Below, one piece after another: positions 7,290 to 16,006 of a DNA stretch of 37,593 bases; positions within the stretch are counted from its first letter, which is position 1; each line of letters opens with the position of its first letter. The notes below the pieces were generated by a model. It saw only the letters and a program-made list of their open reading frames with translations. It ran no database searches and was not told the origin of the DNA. The position numbers and the translations under genes were made by a program. Source of the DNA: Paludibacteraceae bacterium (GTDB taxonomy: Bacteria; Bacteroidota; Bacteroidia; Bacteroidales; Paludibacteraceae); contig JAHDRA010000035.1 of NCBI GenBank assembly GCA_018433525.1, positions 1-37,593 of the forward strand. Direction: 5' to 3'.

Positions 7290-9632
7290 ATGAATATGCA
7301 ACTTTCAATTTTGAAAAATCTCCGTTTTTCAGGAGTATTTTTAATAAGTATTTTTTCTGTATTTAGTTCATACTCAGCTTCTCGTTATGATTTGATTCCT
7401 TATCCACAAGAACTAAAACCTCAATCTGGTGAATTTATTTTAAATAAGAAAACCGTCATTCTTTGTCCTTTTGATCAGCCCCAAATCGTTGAAATTGCTC
7501 AACAGTTTTCTGATCATTTTGCTCTGGTTGCTGGCATAAAATTACCTTTACGGGATTATCAAACGTCTTCTACAAATAAAAATTTCATTTTATTTAATAC
7601 AGGTTCATTAACAAATGAAAATCCTGAAGCTTACACCTTAAAAATTTCTACTTCTTCGGTTCAAATTACAGGGAACACATCGGCTGGCGTTTTTTACGGC
7701 TTACAAACATTATATCAGCTTTTCCCGTGCGAAGTTTATGCTTCAAAAGAAAGCGAAAAAATAAAAAAATGGTCAGTTCCCTGTGTTGAAATTACAGATT
7801 TTCCGCGTTTCAGTTACAGAGGACTTCATCTCGATGTTTCTCGTCATTTCTTTCCTGTAGATTTTATAAAAAAATATATCGACTTAATGGCTATTTATAA
7901 GTTCAACTATTTTCATTGGCATCTTACTGATGATCAGGGTTGGCGAATAGAAATAAAAAAATATCCTCGACTTACAGAAATTGGTTCTAAAAGAAATGAA
8001 ACATTGGTTGGGCATTATTATGAGTCGTTTCCACAACAATTTGATGGAAAACCTTATGGCGGTTATTATACCCAAGCAGAAGCTAAAGAAATTGTTGCTT
8101 ATGCTAAAAAACGAGGCATTACTGTAATTCCTGAAATAGAAATGCCGGGGCATGCTCAAGCTGCTATTGCTGCTTATCCTTTTTTGTCGTGTACCCAAGA
8201 CACAACTATTAAAGTTGCCACTAAATGGGGTATATTTAAAGATGTATTTTGTACACGTGATACCGTTTTTAATTTTTTAGAAGATGTATTATCTGAAATT
8301 ATGGAGATTTTTCCTTCAAAATATATTCATATTGGAGGAGATGAATGTCCGAAAGATAGATGGAAGGAATGTTCCTATTGTCAATCGTTGATAAAAAAGT
8401 TGAATTTGAAAGATGAGCATCAATTACAAAGTTATTTTACTCAACGGATTGAAAAATTTATTAATGAACATGGTCGACAAATCATTGGTTGGGATGAAAT
8501 TTTAGAAGGTGGTTTAGCTCCTAATGCTACAGTTATGTCATGGCGAGGAAAAATTGGTGGTATTGAAGCTGCTCGCCTTTCGCACGATGTAATTATGACA
8601 CCAACCGAATACTGTTATTTAGATTATTATCAGGCTGATCCTGAATTTGAACCACTCGCTATTGGTGGTTTTGTTCCTTTATCAAAAGTATATAATTTTG
8701 AACCTATTCCAGATGAGTTGACTCCCGCAGAAGCAAAATTTATATTGGGAGCTCAAGCCAATTTGTGGACAGAATACATCCTTGATGAAAAACAGGTGGA
8801 ATATATGGCTTATCCACGTGCAACTGCATTATCAGAAGTAGTATGGAGCAACAAGGAATCAAAAAATTGGGAAAATTTCAAAGAACGTTTGTCAACTCAT
8901 TTTCAACGATTTGAAAAACTTGGAGTGAATGCCTCTCATGCATTTTATGAACCTCAATTTAATGCTCAAGTAACGGAAAATAATAAATTAAAAATTACTT
9001 TAAGTTGTGATCATCCAAAAGCAAAAATTTATTTTTCATTAAATGAAAAAAACCCCGATCAGCATTACTCAAAACCGTTAATAATTGATTCAACTACTAT
9101 TGTATCAGTTGCTACTTTTGTTGATGGTAAGAAAGCAAGCAGAACTTTACAAAAAACTTTCATAGTTAGCAAATTAACCAATTTAATTTGTCAACCTGAC
9201 TCCAATGTTTCTTATCATCAACAAAGTATTTTTAAATTAACCGATGGAAAATTAGGAAATATAAAGACCACTTTTGAATGGGCGAGATTGATATCAAATG
9301 AAGATTATTTATTAAATATCGATTTACAAAAGAACCAAATTATTCAACGTTTTACGATGGGGATATTGAAAGCATCTGCTTTTTGCGGACAAATTCCTTC
9401 TGAAATTATTCTTTATGGGTCAAAAGATGGAATTAATTATCAACCTCTTGAAGAGCAAAAATTCTCATCTTCTTTTACTGGAAAATATGAAATTATACGA
9501 CCAGTATTTAATTTTCCTCCAGTTGAGGTTCGTTATTTAAAAATAGTGTTGAAAAATCCTCGTTTTTGTATTGAAAATCTTGAAAATGAAAAAAATAATT
9601 CTATTTTCATAGATGAGATTGCTGTATGGTAA
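7290..9632 (+). CDS. Secreted GH20 beta-N-acetylhexosaminidase
   Basis: This 780-residue glycoside hydrolase family 20 enzyme releases terminal GlcNAc/GalNAc from glycans or chitooligosaccharides by substrate-assisted catalysis. A signal peptide covers about residues 1-30. The GH20b domain spans about 32-170. The catalytic barrel begins at FPRFSYRGLHLDVSRHFF and carries HWHLTDDQGWRIEI and the catalytic pair Asp351-Glu352 in HIGGDECP. A chitobiase-type C-terminal segment (KIYFSLNEKNPDQHYSKPL) and a discoidin-like beta-sandwich (about 650-780, with IILYGSKDGINYQPL and VRYLKIVLKN) follow. It is probably periplasmic or surface-exposed. No SusC/D pair adjoins it. The DNA is visibly more AT-rich than the neighbours and a decayed transposase follows, so acquisition by transfer is possible. 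Confidence 0.95.
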   Translation: MNMQLSILKNLRFSGVFLISIFSVFSSYSASRYDLIPYPQELKPQSGEFILNKKTVILCPFDQPQIVEIAQQFSDHFALVAGIKLPLRDYQTSSTNKNFILFNTGSLTNENPEAYTLKISTSSVQITGNTSAGVFYGLQTLYQLFPCEVYASKESEKIKKWSVPCVEITDFPRFSYRGLHLDVSRHFFPVDFIKKYIDLMAIYKFNYFHWHLTDDQGWRIEIKKYPRLTEIGSKRNETLVGHYYESFPQQFDGKPYGGYYTQAEAKEIVAYAKKRGITVIPEIEMPGHAQAAIAAYPFLSCTQDTTIKVATKWGIFKDVFCTRDTVFNFLEDVLSEIMEIFPSKYIHIGGDECPKDRWKECSYCQSLIKKLNLKDEHQLQSYFTQRIEKFINEHGRQIIGWDEILEGGLAPNATVMSWRGKIGGIEAARLSHDVIMTPTEYCYLDYYQADPEFEPLAIGGFVPLSKVYNFEPIPDELTPAEAKFILGAQANLWTEYILDEKQVEYMAYPRATALSEVVWSNKESKNWENFKERLSTHFQRFEKLGVNASHAFYEPQFNAQVTENNKLKITLSCDHPKAKIYFSLNEKNPDQHYSKPLIIDSTTIVSVATFVDGKKASRTLQKTFIVSKLTNLICQPDSNVSYHQQSIFKLTDGKLGNIKTTFEWARLISNEDYLLNIDLQKNQIIQRFTMGILKASAFCGQIPSEIILYGSKDGINYQPLEEQKFSSSFTGKYEIIRPVFNFPPVEVRYLKIVLKNPRFCIENLENEKNNSIFIDEIAVW

Positions 9633-9716
9633 ACAGTTTATCAGAGAAATTTTTCTGTAATTGTTCTGAATCACTGTTGACCTACAAAAAAAATTAAGTA
9701 AAATGGAAGGGACAAG

Positions 9717-10450
9717 TTGGAAGCCTCGTCTGGGGTAGAAAATTTGTATTTCAAACTCAAATTAACAGTCCTGGTTAAAGATACAACGACAAATTTTGTA
9801 GGTCAGCCGAAAAGAAAAAGTCAGTTTTTGAGAAATTTTAAGCATTCGATTCTACTACTATCACACTTTTCCCGAAATAATGAAACGGATAGGCGGAAAT
9901 CCCAAAGGTGAAGGGAAAAGGAAAGGAGGGTTGAAAGTACACATGCTGACCGATGACATAGTCAGACGCCTTTTTTAGTGAAAATTAGTAACGCAAAGAG
10001 GCACGACAAGAAGTTTTTGACATTTTTGCATCCTTGATGGGAAGTACATTAGTTTACGATAAAGCCTATAATTACTATCTCCAATTTGCTGCCTGGAGAG
10101 AGAAAGAAGTAAATTTTGTTTGTCGTCTGAAAGACCATGTCAAGAAACAAGTACAAGAGGTTTTGTTTAAGAAAAAGTGTTCAAAAGAAGCATTTGGTGT
10201 TTACAGGGTAGGGCATATACACTTGGATTATAAGGAAAACAAAGAAAGAAAAAAACACTTTGTTTGCGTTTGGTTATAATAAAGATGAGAAAGGGCAAAA
10301 ATACAAGTTTAACCAATAATTGAGAAATAAGAGCTGAAGAAGAAACTTTGAAATACCATTATCGTTGGACAATAGAGTTGACATTTAAAAAAACTGAAAC
10401 AAAATCTTCAATTGCATTTTTTCTATTCTGAGACAAAAAATGTGATGTAA
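9717..10450 (+). pseudogene. Decayed IS4-family DDE transposase
   Basis: Fragments in different frames add up to an IS4-type transposase. From 9841 one frame reads SIRFYYYHTFPEI and then KRKGGLKVHMLTDD. Around 9980-10035 comes KISNAKRHDKKFLTFLHP. At 10034-10279 an intact stretch contains GSTLVYDKAYNYYLQFAAW and VNFVCRLKD (the second catalytic Asp region), then IHLDYKENKERK. From 10310, after frame changes and an in-frame TGA, the pieces SLTNN, RWTIELTFKK and LKQNLQLHFFYSE supply the Glu region (10430-10432). At least three frameshifts or stops make it non-functional. The N-terminal part (9717-9840) is too damaged to align by eye, and terminal inverted repeats were not located. Confidence 0.85.
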
Positions 10451-10478
10451 AATATCAAAACAACAAAAAATTTAATGC

Positions 10479-10535
10479 CTCTTTTCAAAAAAACCTGATT
10501 TTTTCTCCCTTTTGAAAAAATCAGGTTTTAAGAGG
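10479..10535. terminator. Long hairpin, probable metA terminator
   Basis: Perfect 16-bp arms at 10490-10505 (AAAACCTGATTTTTTC) and 10514-10529 enclose an 8-base loop. The pairing resumes outside with CCTCTT (10479-10484) against AAGAGG (10530-10535). On the minus strand the stem is followed by a T-run, suiting termination of the metA transcript; it may also work in the other direction. Confidence 0.65.
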
Positions 10536-10634
10536 GGATTCAAAATTGAAACAAATAAAAAATACAATTAGTTAATTATCAATTATTTTTTTAAAAAATC
10601 TTGTCTTATACTGAATTAAACACCAAATATTTCT

Positions 10635-11552
10635 TTAATGGATTTTTGAAAGGTCGTAGGGTGTTTCCTGATAAACGAAATAATTCAACCAGTTAGTAAA
10701 TAAAAGATTGGCATGACTTCTCCATCGAACCAGCGGTTCATTGGCAGGATTATTGTCGCGATAGTAGTTTTTTGGCATATCAATAGGCAAACCTTTTGCC
10801 AAATCTCTTTTGTATTCATTATCCAGTGTGGTAGCTGAGTATTCCGAATGTCCCGTAATGAAAAACTCTCTTCCGTTGCGTCCCATTACCATATAAACAC
10901 CCGATTCGTCCGATTCGGAAAGCAATATCAGTTCAGGATTTTTTTTGATATCCTCCGCCCTGACTTCGGTATAACGGCTGTGGGGCACATAAAAAATGTC
11001 GTCGAACCCGCGAAAAATGGGATTTTGCGGATTATGAATATAATGCTCGAAAACGCCAAACATTTTCTTTTCCAACGGATATTTTGGAATACCATAAAAA
11101 TGATACAATCCGGCTTGGGCTGCCCAGCAAATAAACATGGTTGAAGTTACATGCTTGCGCGACCAGTCAAATATCTCTTGAACTTCAGGCCAATAAGTAA
11201 CTTCTTCGTATTCGAGCTGTTCTACCGGAGCCCCCGTAATAATCATCCCATCGTAATTACTTGCTTCAATGGCATCAAAAGTTTTGTAAAAAGCCATCAT
11301 GTGTTCAATAGGCGTATTCTTCGGAGTGTGTGATTTCAATTGAAGAAAATCTATTTCAATCTGCAGGGGAGAATTGGAAAGCAAGCGAATCAAATCGGTT
11401 TCGGTTGTAATTTTGAGCGGCATCAGGTTCAGAATTACAATTTTCAGTGGCCTGATTTCTTGGCTCGATGCCCTTTCGGAATCCATCACAAAAATATTTT
11501 CCTGCCTTAATATTTCAACAGCCGGCATCGATTTTGGTATATTTAACGGCAT
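10635..11552 (-). CDS. metA: MetA-type homoserine O-acyltransferase, predicted acetyl-CoA specific
   Basis: This 305-residue MetA-family enzyme acylates L-homoserine in the first committed step of methionine synthesis. The catalytic triad is visible at the standard numbering: Cys142 in [10 protein letters not shown], and His235 and Glu237 in [11 protein letters not shown]. Residue 111 is Glu ([10 protein letters not shown]). In this family Glu111 is reported to go with acetyl-CoA and Gly111 (as in E. coli) with succinyl-CoA, so O-acetylhomoserine is the predicted product despite the usual name 'succinyltransferase'. It is the last gene of a minus-strand series after the porin and solute-binding protein (82-base gap). 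No SAM riboswitch was recognised upstream. Confidence 0.96.
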   Translation of the reverse strand: MPLNIPKSMPAVEILRQENIFVMDSERASSQEIRPLKIVILNLMPLKITTETDLIRLLSNSPLQIEIDFLQLKSHTPKNTPIEHMMAFYKTFDAIEASNYDGMIITGAPVEQLEYEEVTYWPEVQEIFDWSRKHVTSTMFICWAAQAGLYHFYGIPKYPLEKKMFGVFEHYIHNPQNPIFRGFDDIFYVPHSRYTEVRAEDIKKNPELILLSESDESGVYMVMGRNGREFFITGHSEYSATTLDNEYKRDLAKGLPIDMPKNYYRDNNPANEPLVRWRSHANLLFTNWLNYFVYQETPYDLSKIH

Positions 11553-11634
11553 AGTCGTGAAAAGTTTTTATATTCTGTTTTAATTTGAATCAAATAAATA
11601 GCTGAAAAGCAAGCTCTGTCCATTAAAATTTTAT

Positions 11635-12438
11635 TCAGTAATACTTTCGGTAGATATTCCAATAGGCCGAACTTCCAATAAAATCTTTAAGAAAATCGTT
11701 CAATTGCTGAAGCAGCAATTTCGATTCCTTATCCACCATCCATGCATAATGCTGATCGAACCCAAGCGGCAACGAAATATCAATCTGCGGATAGGTTAAT
11801 TTCAGAAACCGGGCTTCTCTTTCATCGCAAACTGTTTGCCTTATTTTTCCCTGCGCAACCCATTCGACCAACTGCTCCAAATTAACATTAGGAACTTCGA
11901 CAATATGAATGGTATCGGCTATTTCGTCCGAAAGATGTTTCAATCGCAACTTGTGCGGCGACATTTTCGGAACAAATATCGTATCGCCGGCCAAATCTTG
12001 CTGAGAATTTTTCATCAATCGTTTCAAAGAATCCGGAAAATTTTTTTGTACCAAAACCAAACGGGAAGTATTGAGCGGATCGGAAAAAGCAATATCGTTC
12101 ATCCATTCGGTGGTTACGGGAATAAAACCGGCGTAAATATCGTAATCGCCATTTGTCAATCCTTTCAGACAAGTTTCAAAATTATTTTCAGGGGTAATAA
12201 CCAGTGTCAAACCCAACTGATCGGCAAAAGTTTTAACTATTTCGTACTGAAATCCGTAAACGCTGTCGCCTTCCAGACGAAAACCCATCCGGCTACTGTC
12301 GGTAACAACATAAAGTTTCCCCGATTTCAGCATGGCAGGCAAATCGTGCACGGGCTTCTCATGAAAAACAGCCCATGCGCCAGCCATCAAGAGCAGCACT
12401 GCCACAAAATAAATTGTTATTCTAAAACCCTTTCTCAT
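11635..12438 (-). CDS. Membrane-anchored family 3 solute-binding protein (MltF N-domain-like)
   Basis: This 267-residue protein has one N-terminal hydrophobic segment (about residues 6-24, no lipobox Cys) followed by a periplasmic binding fold. Motifs of the SBP_bac_3 family include LYVVTDSSRMGFRLEGDSVYGFQYEIVKTF, LTNGDYDIYAGFIPVTTEW and IAFSDPL. MltF has this domain fused to a lytic transglycosylase; that domain is absent here, and no ABC permease or ATPase gene is nearby. It may therefore sense or present a small ligand, possibly peptidoglycan-derived, but the ligand is unknown. It sits 49 bases after the porin gene, probably in one transcript. Confidence 0.8.
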   Translation of the reverse strand: MRKGFRITIYFVAVLLLMAGAWAVFHEKPVHDLPAMLKSGKLYVVTDSSRMGFRLEGDSVYGFQYEIVKTFADQLGLTLVITPENNFETCLKGLTNGDYDIYAGFIPVTTEWMNDIAFSDPLNTSRLVLVQKNFPDSLKRLMKNSQQDLAGDTIFVPKMSPHKLRLKHLSDEIADTIHIVEVPNVNLEQLVEWVAQGKIRQTVCDEREARFLKLTYPQIDISLPLGFDQHYAWMVDKESKLLLQQLNDFLKDFIGSSAYWNIYRKYY

Positions 12439-12487
12439 GATTTAAAAAATGTTGAACTACAAATCTATCATTTTGTTTACAGCAAAA

Positions 12488-14362
12488 TCAATTGTAAAAA
12501 TTGGTAGCCACGCCAATTTTAAATATGGCAGGGTTAATGGGATAATTCGGCATAGAGAAATAGGCATGATTCATAAACAATTGATTCACATGGAAATATT
12601 CTACAAAGAAACGAGCCTGTTTCAAATGAAAGTTTGCATACACATTTACCACTGGAAAATTCCCGACTTTGGTTTCCGATTGCGTATAGAATTGAGCTAT
12701 GGCAGGCATGTAGCAGGGAGCATAATAGGCAGTATGGTAACGAACATTTGCACCTAATTGAATACTCAAAACATTAAACAACATGTTTTTAAAGTAAAGA
12801 TTATGAAACAGGGTCAAAGTCGGCAAAGGTAAAACACGTTCTTGCGAACTCAATTGATACACCACATTGTTTTCCAAAACAAAATTTCCAACATGAAAAT
12901 CCTTTTTCAAATTGGCTGCAATTACCTGAATATTTCCATCATATTGCTCCGGCAATGCTTCGGAATTGAAATATACATAATTGGTCAGATTTTCTACCGA
13001 AACATTCACTGAAAATTTTCGAGTGGGGATGGAAAAAGTGCCACCGGCATTGGTTCGATATATTTTGTCAAAATTGTTTTCCCACCGGAAATGGTTCGAT
13101 TGATAATAATTTAAAAAATAAGAAGGTTCATCGCTGCGAACAAAACCGTTAGCCGAAAGCACAATACTGTCTTTCCATGCTTTGAAAAATCCGTTTACCT
13201 GTCCCTTTATCGAAAAATCGCCCTGTTTATACCCGAGCAAATAAATATCGCCCAATATGTTGTATCTAAATCTTTCGCCTCGTTGTTTGGACAAAATACC
13301 TCCCACTTTTGTGTTCGATTCGTTTTTCTTTTGGATCAGCGAATCGACATTGTAGGTAAATCGTTGCAATTCATTTTCTACAAAACCTGTCAGTCCAAAA
13401 CGCATCCATTTATTGAACTCTTCGGCAATTCCTACCGACACAGTATTGGTCAAAGTTTGCAAAGCTGCCGTATCATTGGTTTGTGTAAAAGGCAAATAAG
13501 TATTTTTATAAAAATCTTTTTCGACATTCGCTTCATAATAGCGTTTTCGCGGGTCTTCATATTTTATGGTATGCCCGAAATGGGTAACCGGCACGTATTC
13601 TTTCCTCACGGAATCGGGTGAGATTCTTATTATCTGGTCAAAACCTATAGTATATTTCTGATGATAAAAGAAAACATTTTTTCGATAAGTGGAATATCCA
13701 TGTATATTGACGGGGATATCCTGCGTTTTTACGCCAATCGGTTCATAAATATAGGAAGAGTCGCTAATACCTCCATTTTCATGATTGAACATATTATTGA
13801 CCGCAGCCAAACCAACCGCGCTGTAATGCTTGCCATCGTAACTACCAAACAGAGAACCCGTAAAACGTTTGGCAGCCTGATTGGCGTATTCTCCCACCGA
13901 ATAGATGTAATCCAGCGTCGTGCCGAAATTCAATCGCTTGTTGGCATTAAAGGTAAACAAAAATTTAATTTGATCTTCCTGACGATAATTGCTTCCACCG
14001 GTATTGTAAACAATTTTTGTGAAAGGAGTTTTTGTATTGTAAAATACGGCACTTTGCATGTCGGTAATATAAGGATAAAAAGCATCCGAAAAAATAAAAT
14101 CGTTACTTTCCGGACGACTGAAATACAGTTTCGACTGAATGGGCGACCCCAAATTTCCATTATACGAATTGGCAATACTGAACCGATCGATCGGATTTTC
14201 ATCCTGAAAGTTCAAATGCAGCGTATCTACCTGTACAGAATCTGCCATCCCCAATGGATCGGAAACTTTCCAAGTTTTAACATAACGGATCGATGGCGGA
14301 TTGATTGCCCAAACCGATAATGCAGTAACTATAAATAAAATAAACAAAAAATACCTTCTCAC
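12488..14362 (-). CDS. Putative outer-membrane porin (Porin_10-like)
   Basis: This 624-residue protein has a signal peptide (about 1-19, cleavage after VWA) and long stretches of alternating hydrophobic/polar residues rich in Tyr, Phe and Asn, as in beta-barrels. The early region IRYVKTWKVSDPLGMADSVQVDTLHLNFQDENP followed by a series of predicted strands resembles the 'putative porin' family (Porin_10) common in Bacteroidales. It ends in an aromatic-rich strand (FKIGVATNFYN), typical of outer-membrane barrels recognised by BamA. The substrate is unknown. It heads the unit porin, solute-binding protein, metA. Confidence 0.8.
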   Translation of the reverse strand: MRRYFLFILFIVTALSVWAINPPSIRYVKTWKVSDPLGMADSVQVDTLHLNFQDENPIDRFSIANSYNGNLGSPIQSKLYFSRPESNDFIFSDAFYPYITDMQSAVFYNTKTPFTKIVYNTGGSNYRQEDQIKFLFTFNANKRLNFGTTLDYIYSVGEYANQAAKRFTGSLFGSYDGKHYSAVGLAAVNNMFNHENGGISDSSYIYEPIGVKTQDIPVNIHGYSTYRKNVFFYHQKYTIGFDQIIRISPDSVRKEYVPVTHFGHTIKYEDPRKRYYEANVEKDFYKNTYLPFTQTNDTAALQTLTNTVSVGIAEEFNKWMRFGLTGFVENELQRFTYNVDSLIQKKNESNTKVGGILSKQRGERFRYNILGDIYLLGYKQGDFSIKGQVNGFFKAWKDSIVLSANGFVRSDEPSYFLNYYQSNHFRWENNFDKIYRTNAGGTFSIPTRKFSVNVSVENLTNYVYFNSEALPEQYDGNIQVIAANLKKDFHVGNFVLENNVVYQLSSQERVLPLPTLTLFHNLYFKNMLFNVLSIQLGANVRYHTAYYAPCYMPAIAQFYTQSETKVGNFPVVNVYANFHLKQARFFVEYFHVNQLFMNHAYFSMPNYPINPAIFKIGVATNFYN

Positions 14363-14418
14363 CCGTACTGATAAAAAATTGAAAAGTCAATTTGTTCCTA
14401 ACTCATTTTTAGAAAGGA

Positions 14419-14426
14419 CAAAATTA
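14419..14426 (-). promoter_or_regulatory. Candidate -7 element of the porin operon
   Basis: Minus-strand TAATTTTG (14426-14419) matches TAnnTTTG and would start transcription about 50 bases before the porin ATG. No correctly spaced TTTG was found at -33. Confidence 0.4.
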
Positions 14427-14471
14427 AGAAAAATATCCCGTAAATATATTTTTTGGCAAAGTCTTATTGCA

Positions 14472-14508
14472 AAAAACCTTACCCAAGCAATACTCAAGTA
14501 AGGTTTTT
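14472..14508 (-). terminator. Intrinsic terminator of the nuclease gene
   Basis: Arms AAAAACCTTAC (14472-14482) and GTAAGGTTTTT (14498-14508) form an 11-bp stem. On the minus strand it lies 22 bases after the nuclease stop and ends in a T-run. Confidence 0.8.
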
Positions 14509-14530
14509 GTTCCGAAAAAAGCAGAAAAAG

Positions 14531-15619
14531 TTAGTTCTCGTTAGCCTGACTGTCTACTTCTTTAATCAAATAAATCAAGGTTGGAAAATGGTCGCTAAAA
14601 CCATTCAGCCACACTCCTCCGGCAAATGTACGCCACGGATTTCCCTTGTAGCGGCCTTCCTGCTGAATCAGAAAATCACGATTGAAAACTTCCGCTTTCC
14701 AAAATTTCAATTCGGAAGGTGGAGCATTCAGCAATGGAGCTGAAATAATGATTTGATCAAACAAATTCCACTGGTCGTTATAGGCCAAGGAACCAATTCC
14801 CCTATCCAAAATTTTCCAGAAAGGATTGTACAGTTCGGTTTCTTTCACTTCCGAAGCATTTTTTTTGGCTCCCAAAACCTTAGCCACACTTTCGTTAAAG
14901 GGGTCATCATTCAAGTCGCCCATAACAATTATTTTGGCATTTTTATCCACCCGATAAAGAGAATCGACAATGGAGCGCGTCAAAGCAGCAGCGGCATTAC
15001 GTTTGGGGCGCGAACGCATTTCGCCTCCCGAACGCGATGGCCAGTGATTCACAATGACATGAATTTTTTCTCCAAAAAGATAACCGCTTACCATTAGCTG
15101 ATCACGGGTACGGAAAGTTGTGTCAGCAGTATGCAATCGATAAGATTTGCTATTGGAAACAATAAAATATCTCGGATTATACAAAAGTGCAACATCTACG
15201 CCCCGACGGTCAGGACCATCATAATGGACAATTTCGTAAGAACGTTTTTTTAATGACGGTTGGCTCACCAAATCTTCTAACACTCCTCGATTTTCAATTT
15301 CAGAAACACCAATGATGGCAGCTCCGTCAGGTGTTACATCCAACCCGATTTGAGAAATGGCATACGACATTTTCTCGAGCTTCGATTTGTATTTCATCGA
15401 ATTCCAACGATTTGGGCCATTGGGTGTAAATTCATAATCGTTAACATTTTCATTGTCAATGGTATCAAATAAGTTTTCCTGGTTGTAGAAAGCTACACAG
15501 GCAATTTTTACGTTGATTTTTTTCTCGTTCGACGCCCAAAGATTGAGTGATGAAAACAGAAAAAAGCCAAAAATTAAAGCGTAAAAAGAAAAATACTTAA
15601 AGAAATTGTTCATCTTCAT
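14531..15619 (-). CDS. Secreted endonuclease/exonuclease/phosphatase-fold hydrolase
   Basis: This 362-residue exported protein (signal peptide about 1-29, ending LWAS) has the EEP fold shared by DNase I, exonuclease III and sphingomyelinases. Visible active-site motifs are FYNQENLFDT (44-53), the metal-binding Glu in GVSEIENRG (Glu107), HYDGPDRRGVDVALLY (132-147), NHWPSRSGG (His192), GDLNDDPF (Asp235, Asn237) and the terminal SDHFP (Asp343-His344). This is a complete set, so the enzyme should be active on a phosphodiester. The subfamily in Bacteroidota is usually annotated as a nuclease; a phosphatase or lipid phosphodiesterase remains possible. It is divergent from the TonB-receptor operon, suggesting a joint role. 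Confidence 0.88.
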   Translation of the reverse strand: MKMNNFFKYFSFYALIFGFFLFSSLNLWASNEKKINVKIACVAFYNQENLFDTIDNENVNDYEFTPNGPNRWNSMKYKSKLEKMSYAISQIGLDVTPDGAAIIGVSEIENRGVLEDLVSQPSLKKRSYEIVHYDGPDRRGVDVALLYNPRYFIVSNSKSYRLHTADTTFRTRDQLMVSGYLFGEKIHVIVNHWPSRSGGEMRSRPKRNAAAALTRSIVDSLYRVDKNAKIIVMGDLNDDPFNESVAKVLGAKKNASEVKETELYNPFWKILDRGIGSLAYNDQWNLFDQIIISAPLLNAPPSELKFWKAEVFNRDFLIQQEGRYKGNPWRTFAGGVWLNGFSDHFPTLIYLIKEVDSQANEN

Positions 15620-15662
15620 GGCAAAAAAATTATTGAGAATTTATCGTTTTATTAAAGAGGGA

Positions 15663-15670
15663 CAAATGTA
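15663..15670 (-). promoter_or_regulatory. Candidate -7 element of the nuclease gene
   Basis: Minus-strand TACATTTG (15670-15663) matches TAnnTTTG about 44 bases before the ATG. The nearest TTTG (15688-15685) is only 14 bases upstream, so the -33 element is uncertain. Confidence 0.4.
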
Positions 15671-16006
15671 GTAAAAAAGAAATACAAAGAAAAAAATTGA
15701 AAAATAAATTTAGAATTTTGTCAACAAATCTCACAAATTACTGTTTTAATTAAAATTAAAAATTTCATTTACAACTAATTAATCATATAAATAAAGAATA
15801 AACAGTATTTTAACCAAAAAAAATTCTACTTCGCTGTTTTAATTCAAAAAAAGATGCTAACTTGCACGCCCTTTTCCAAAAAACATTAAAAACAGAAAAA
15901 AACAAATTAACACTTTTTTTTTGATTAAAAATTTCATGTTATTCGAAGTCGTTAATAACGAACAACTTTTATGCAATCCACAAAAAACAAATTAAATCAC
16001 AACTGT
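15671..16006. other. AT-rich divergent promoter region of the receptor/nuclease locus
   Basis: No gene is visible. A weak plus-strand -7 candidate TAACTTGC lies near 15858. Several A/T runs surround it. No clear operator palindrome was found. The open frame of the receptor starts at 15971, but its likely start is 16007. Confidence 0.45.

Noticed and set aside
11553..11634. SAM riboswitch ahead of metA
   Set aside because: The 82-base gap is too short and shows no SAM-riboswitch-like core or adjoining terminator.
11836..12507. 223-residue plus-strand open frame
   Set aside because: Antisense to the solute-binding protein gene, which has recognisable family motifs.
13661..14320. 219-residue plus-strand open frame
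   Set aside because: It lies fully antisense to the porin gene, whose signal peptide and barrel strands are clear; the composition of this frame (many Ile/Arg/Phe, no domain) is that of a shadow.
15971..16006. Upstream ATG of the TonB receptor frame
   Set aside because: It would put 12 polar residues before an otherwise standard signal peptide; the ATG at 16007 fits much better.
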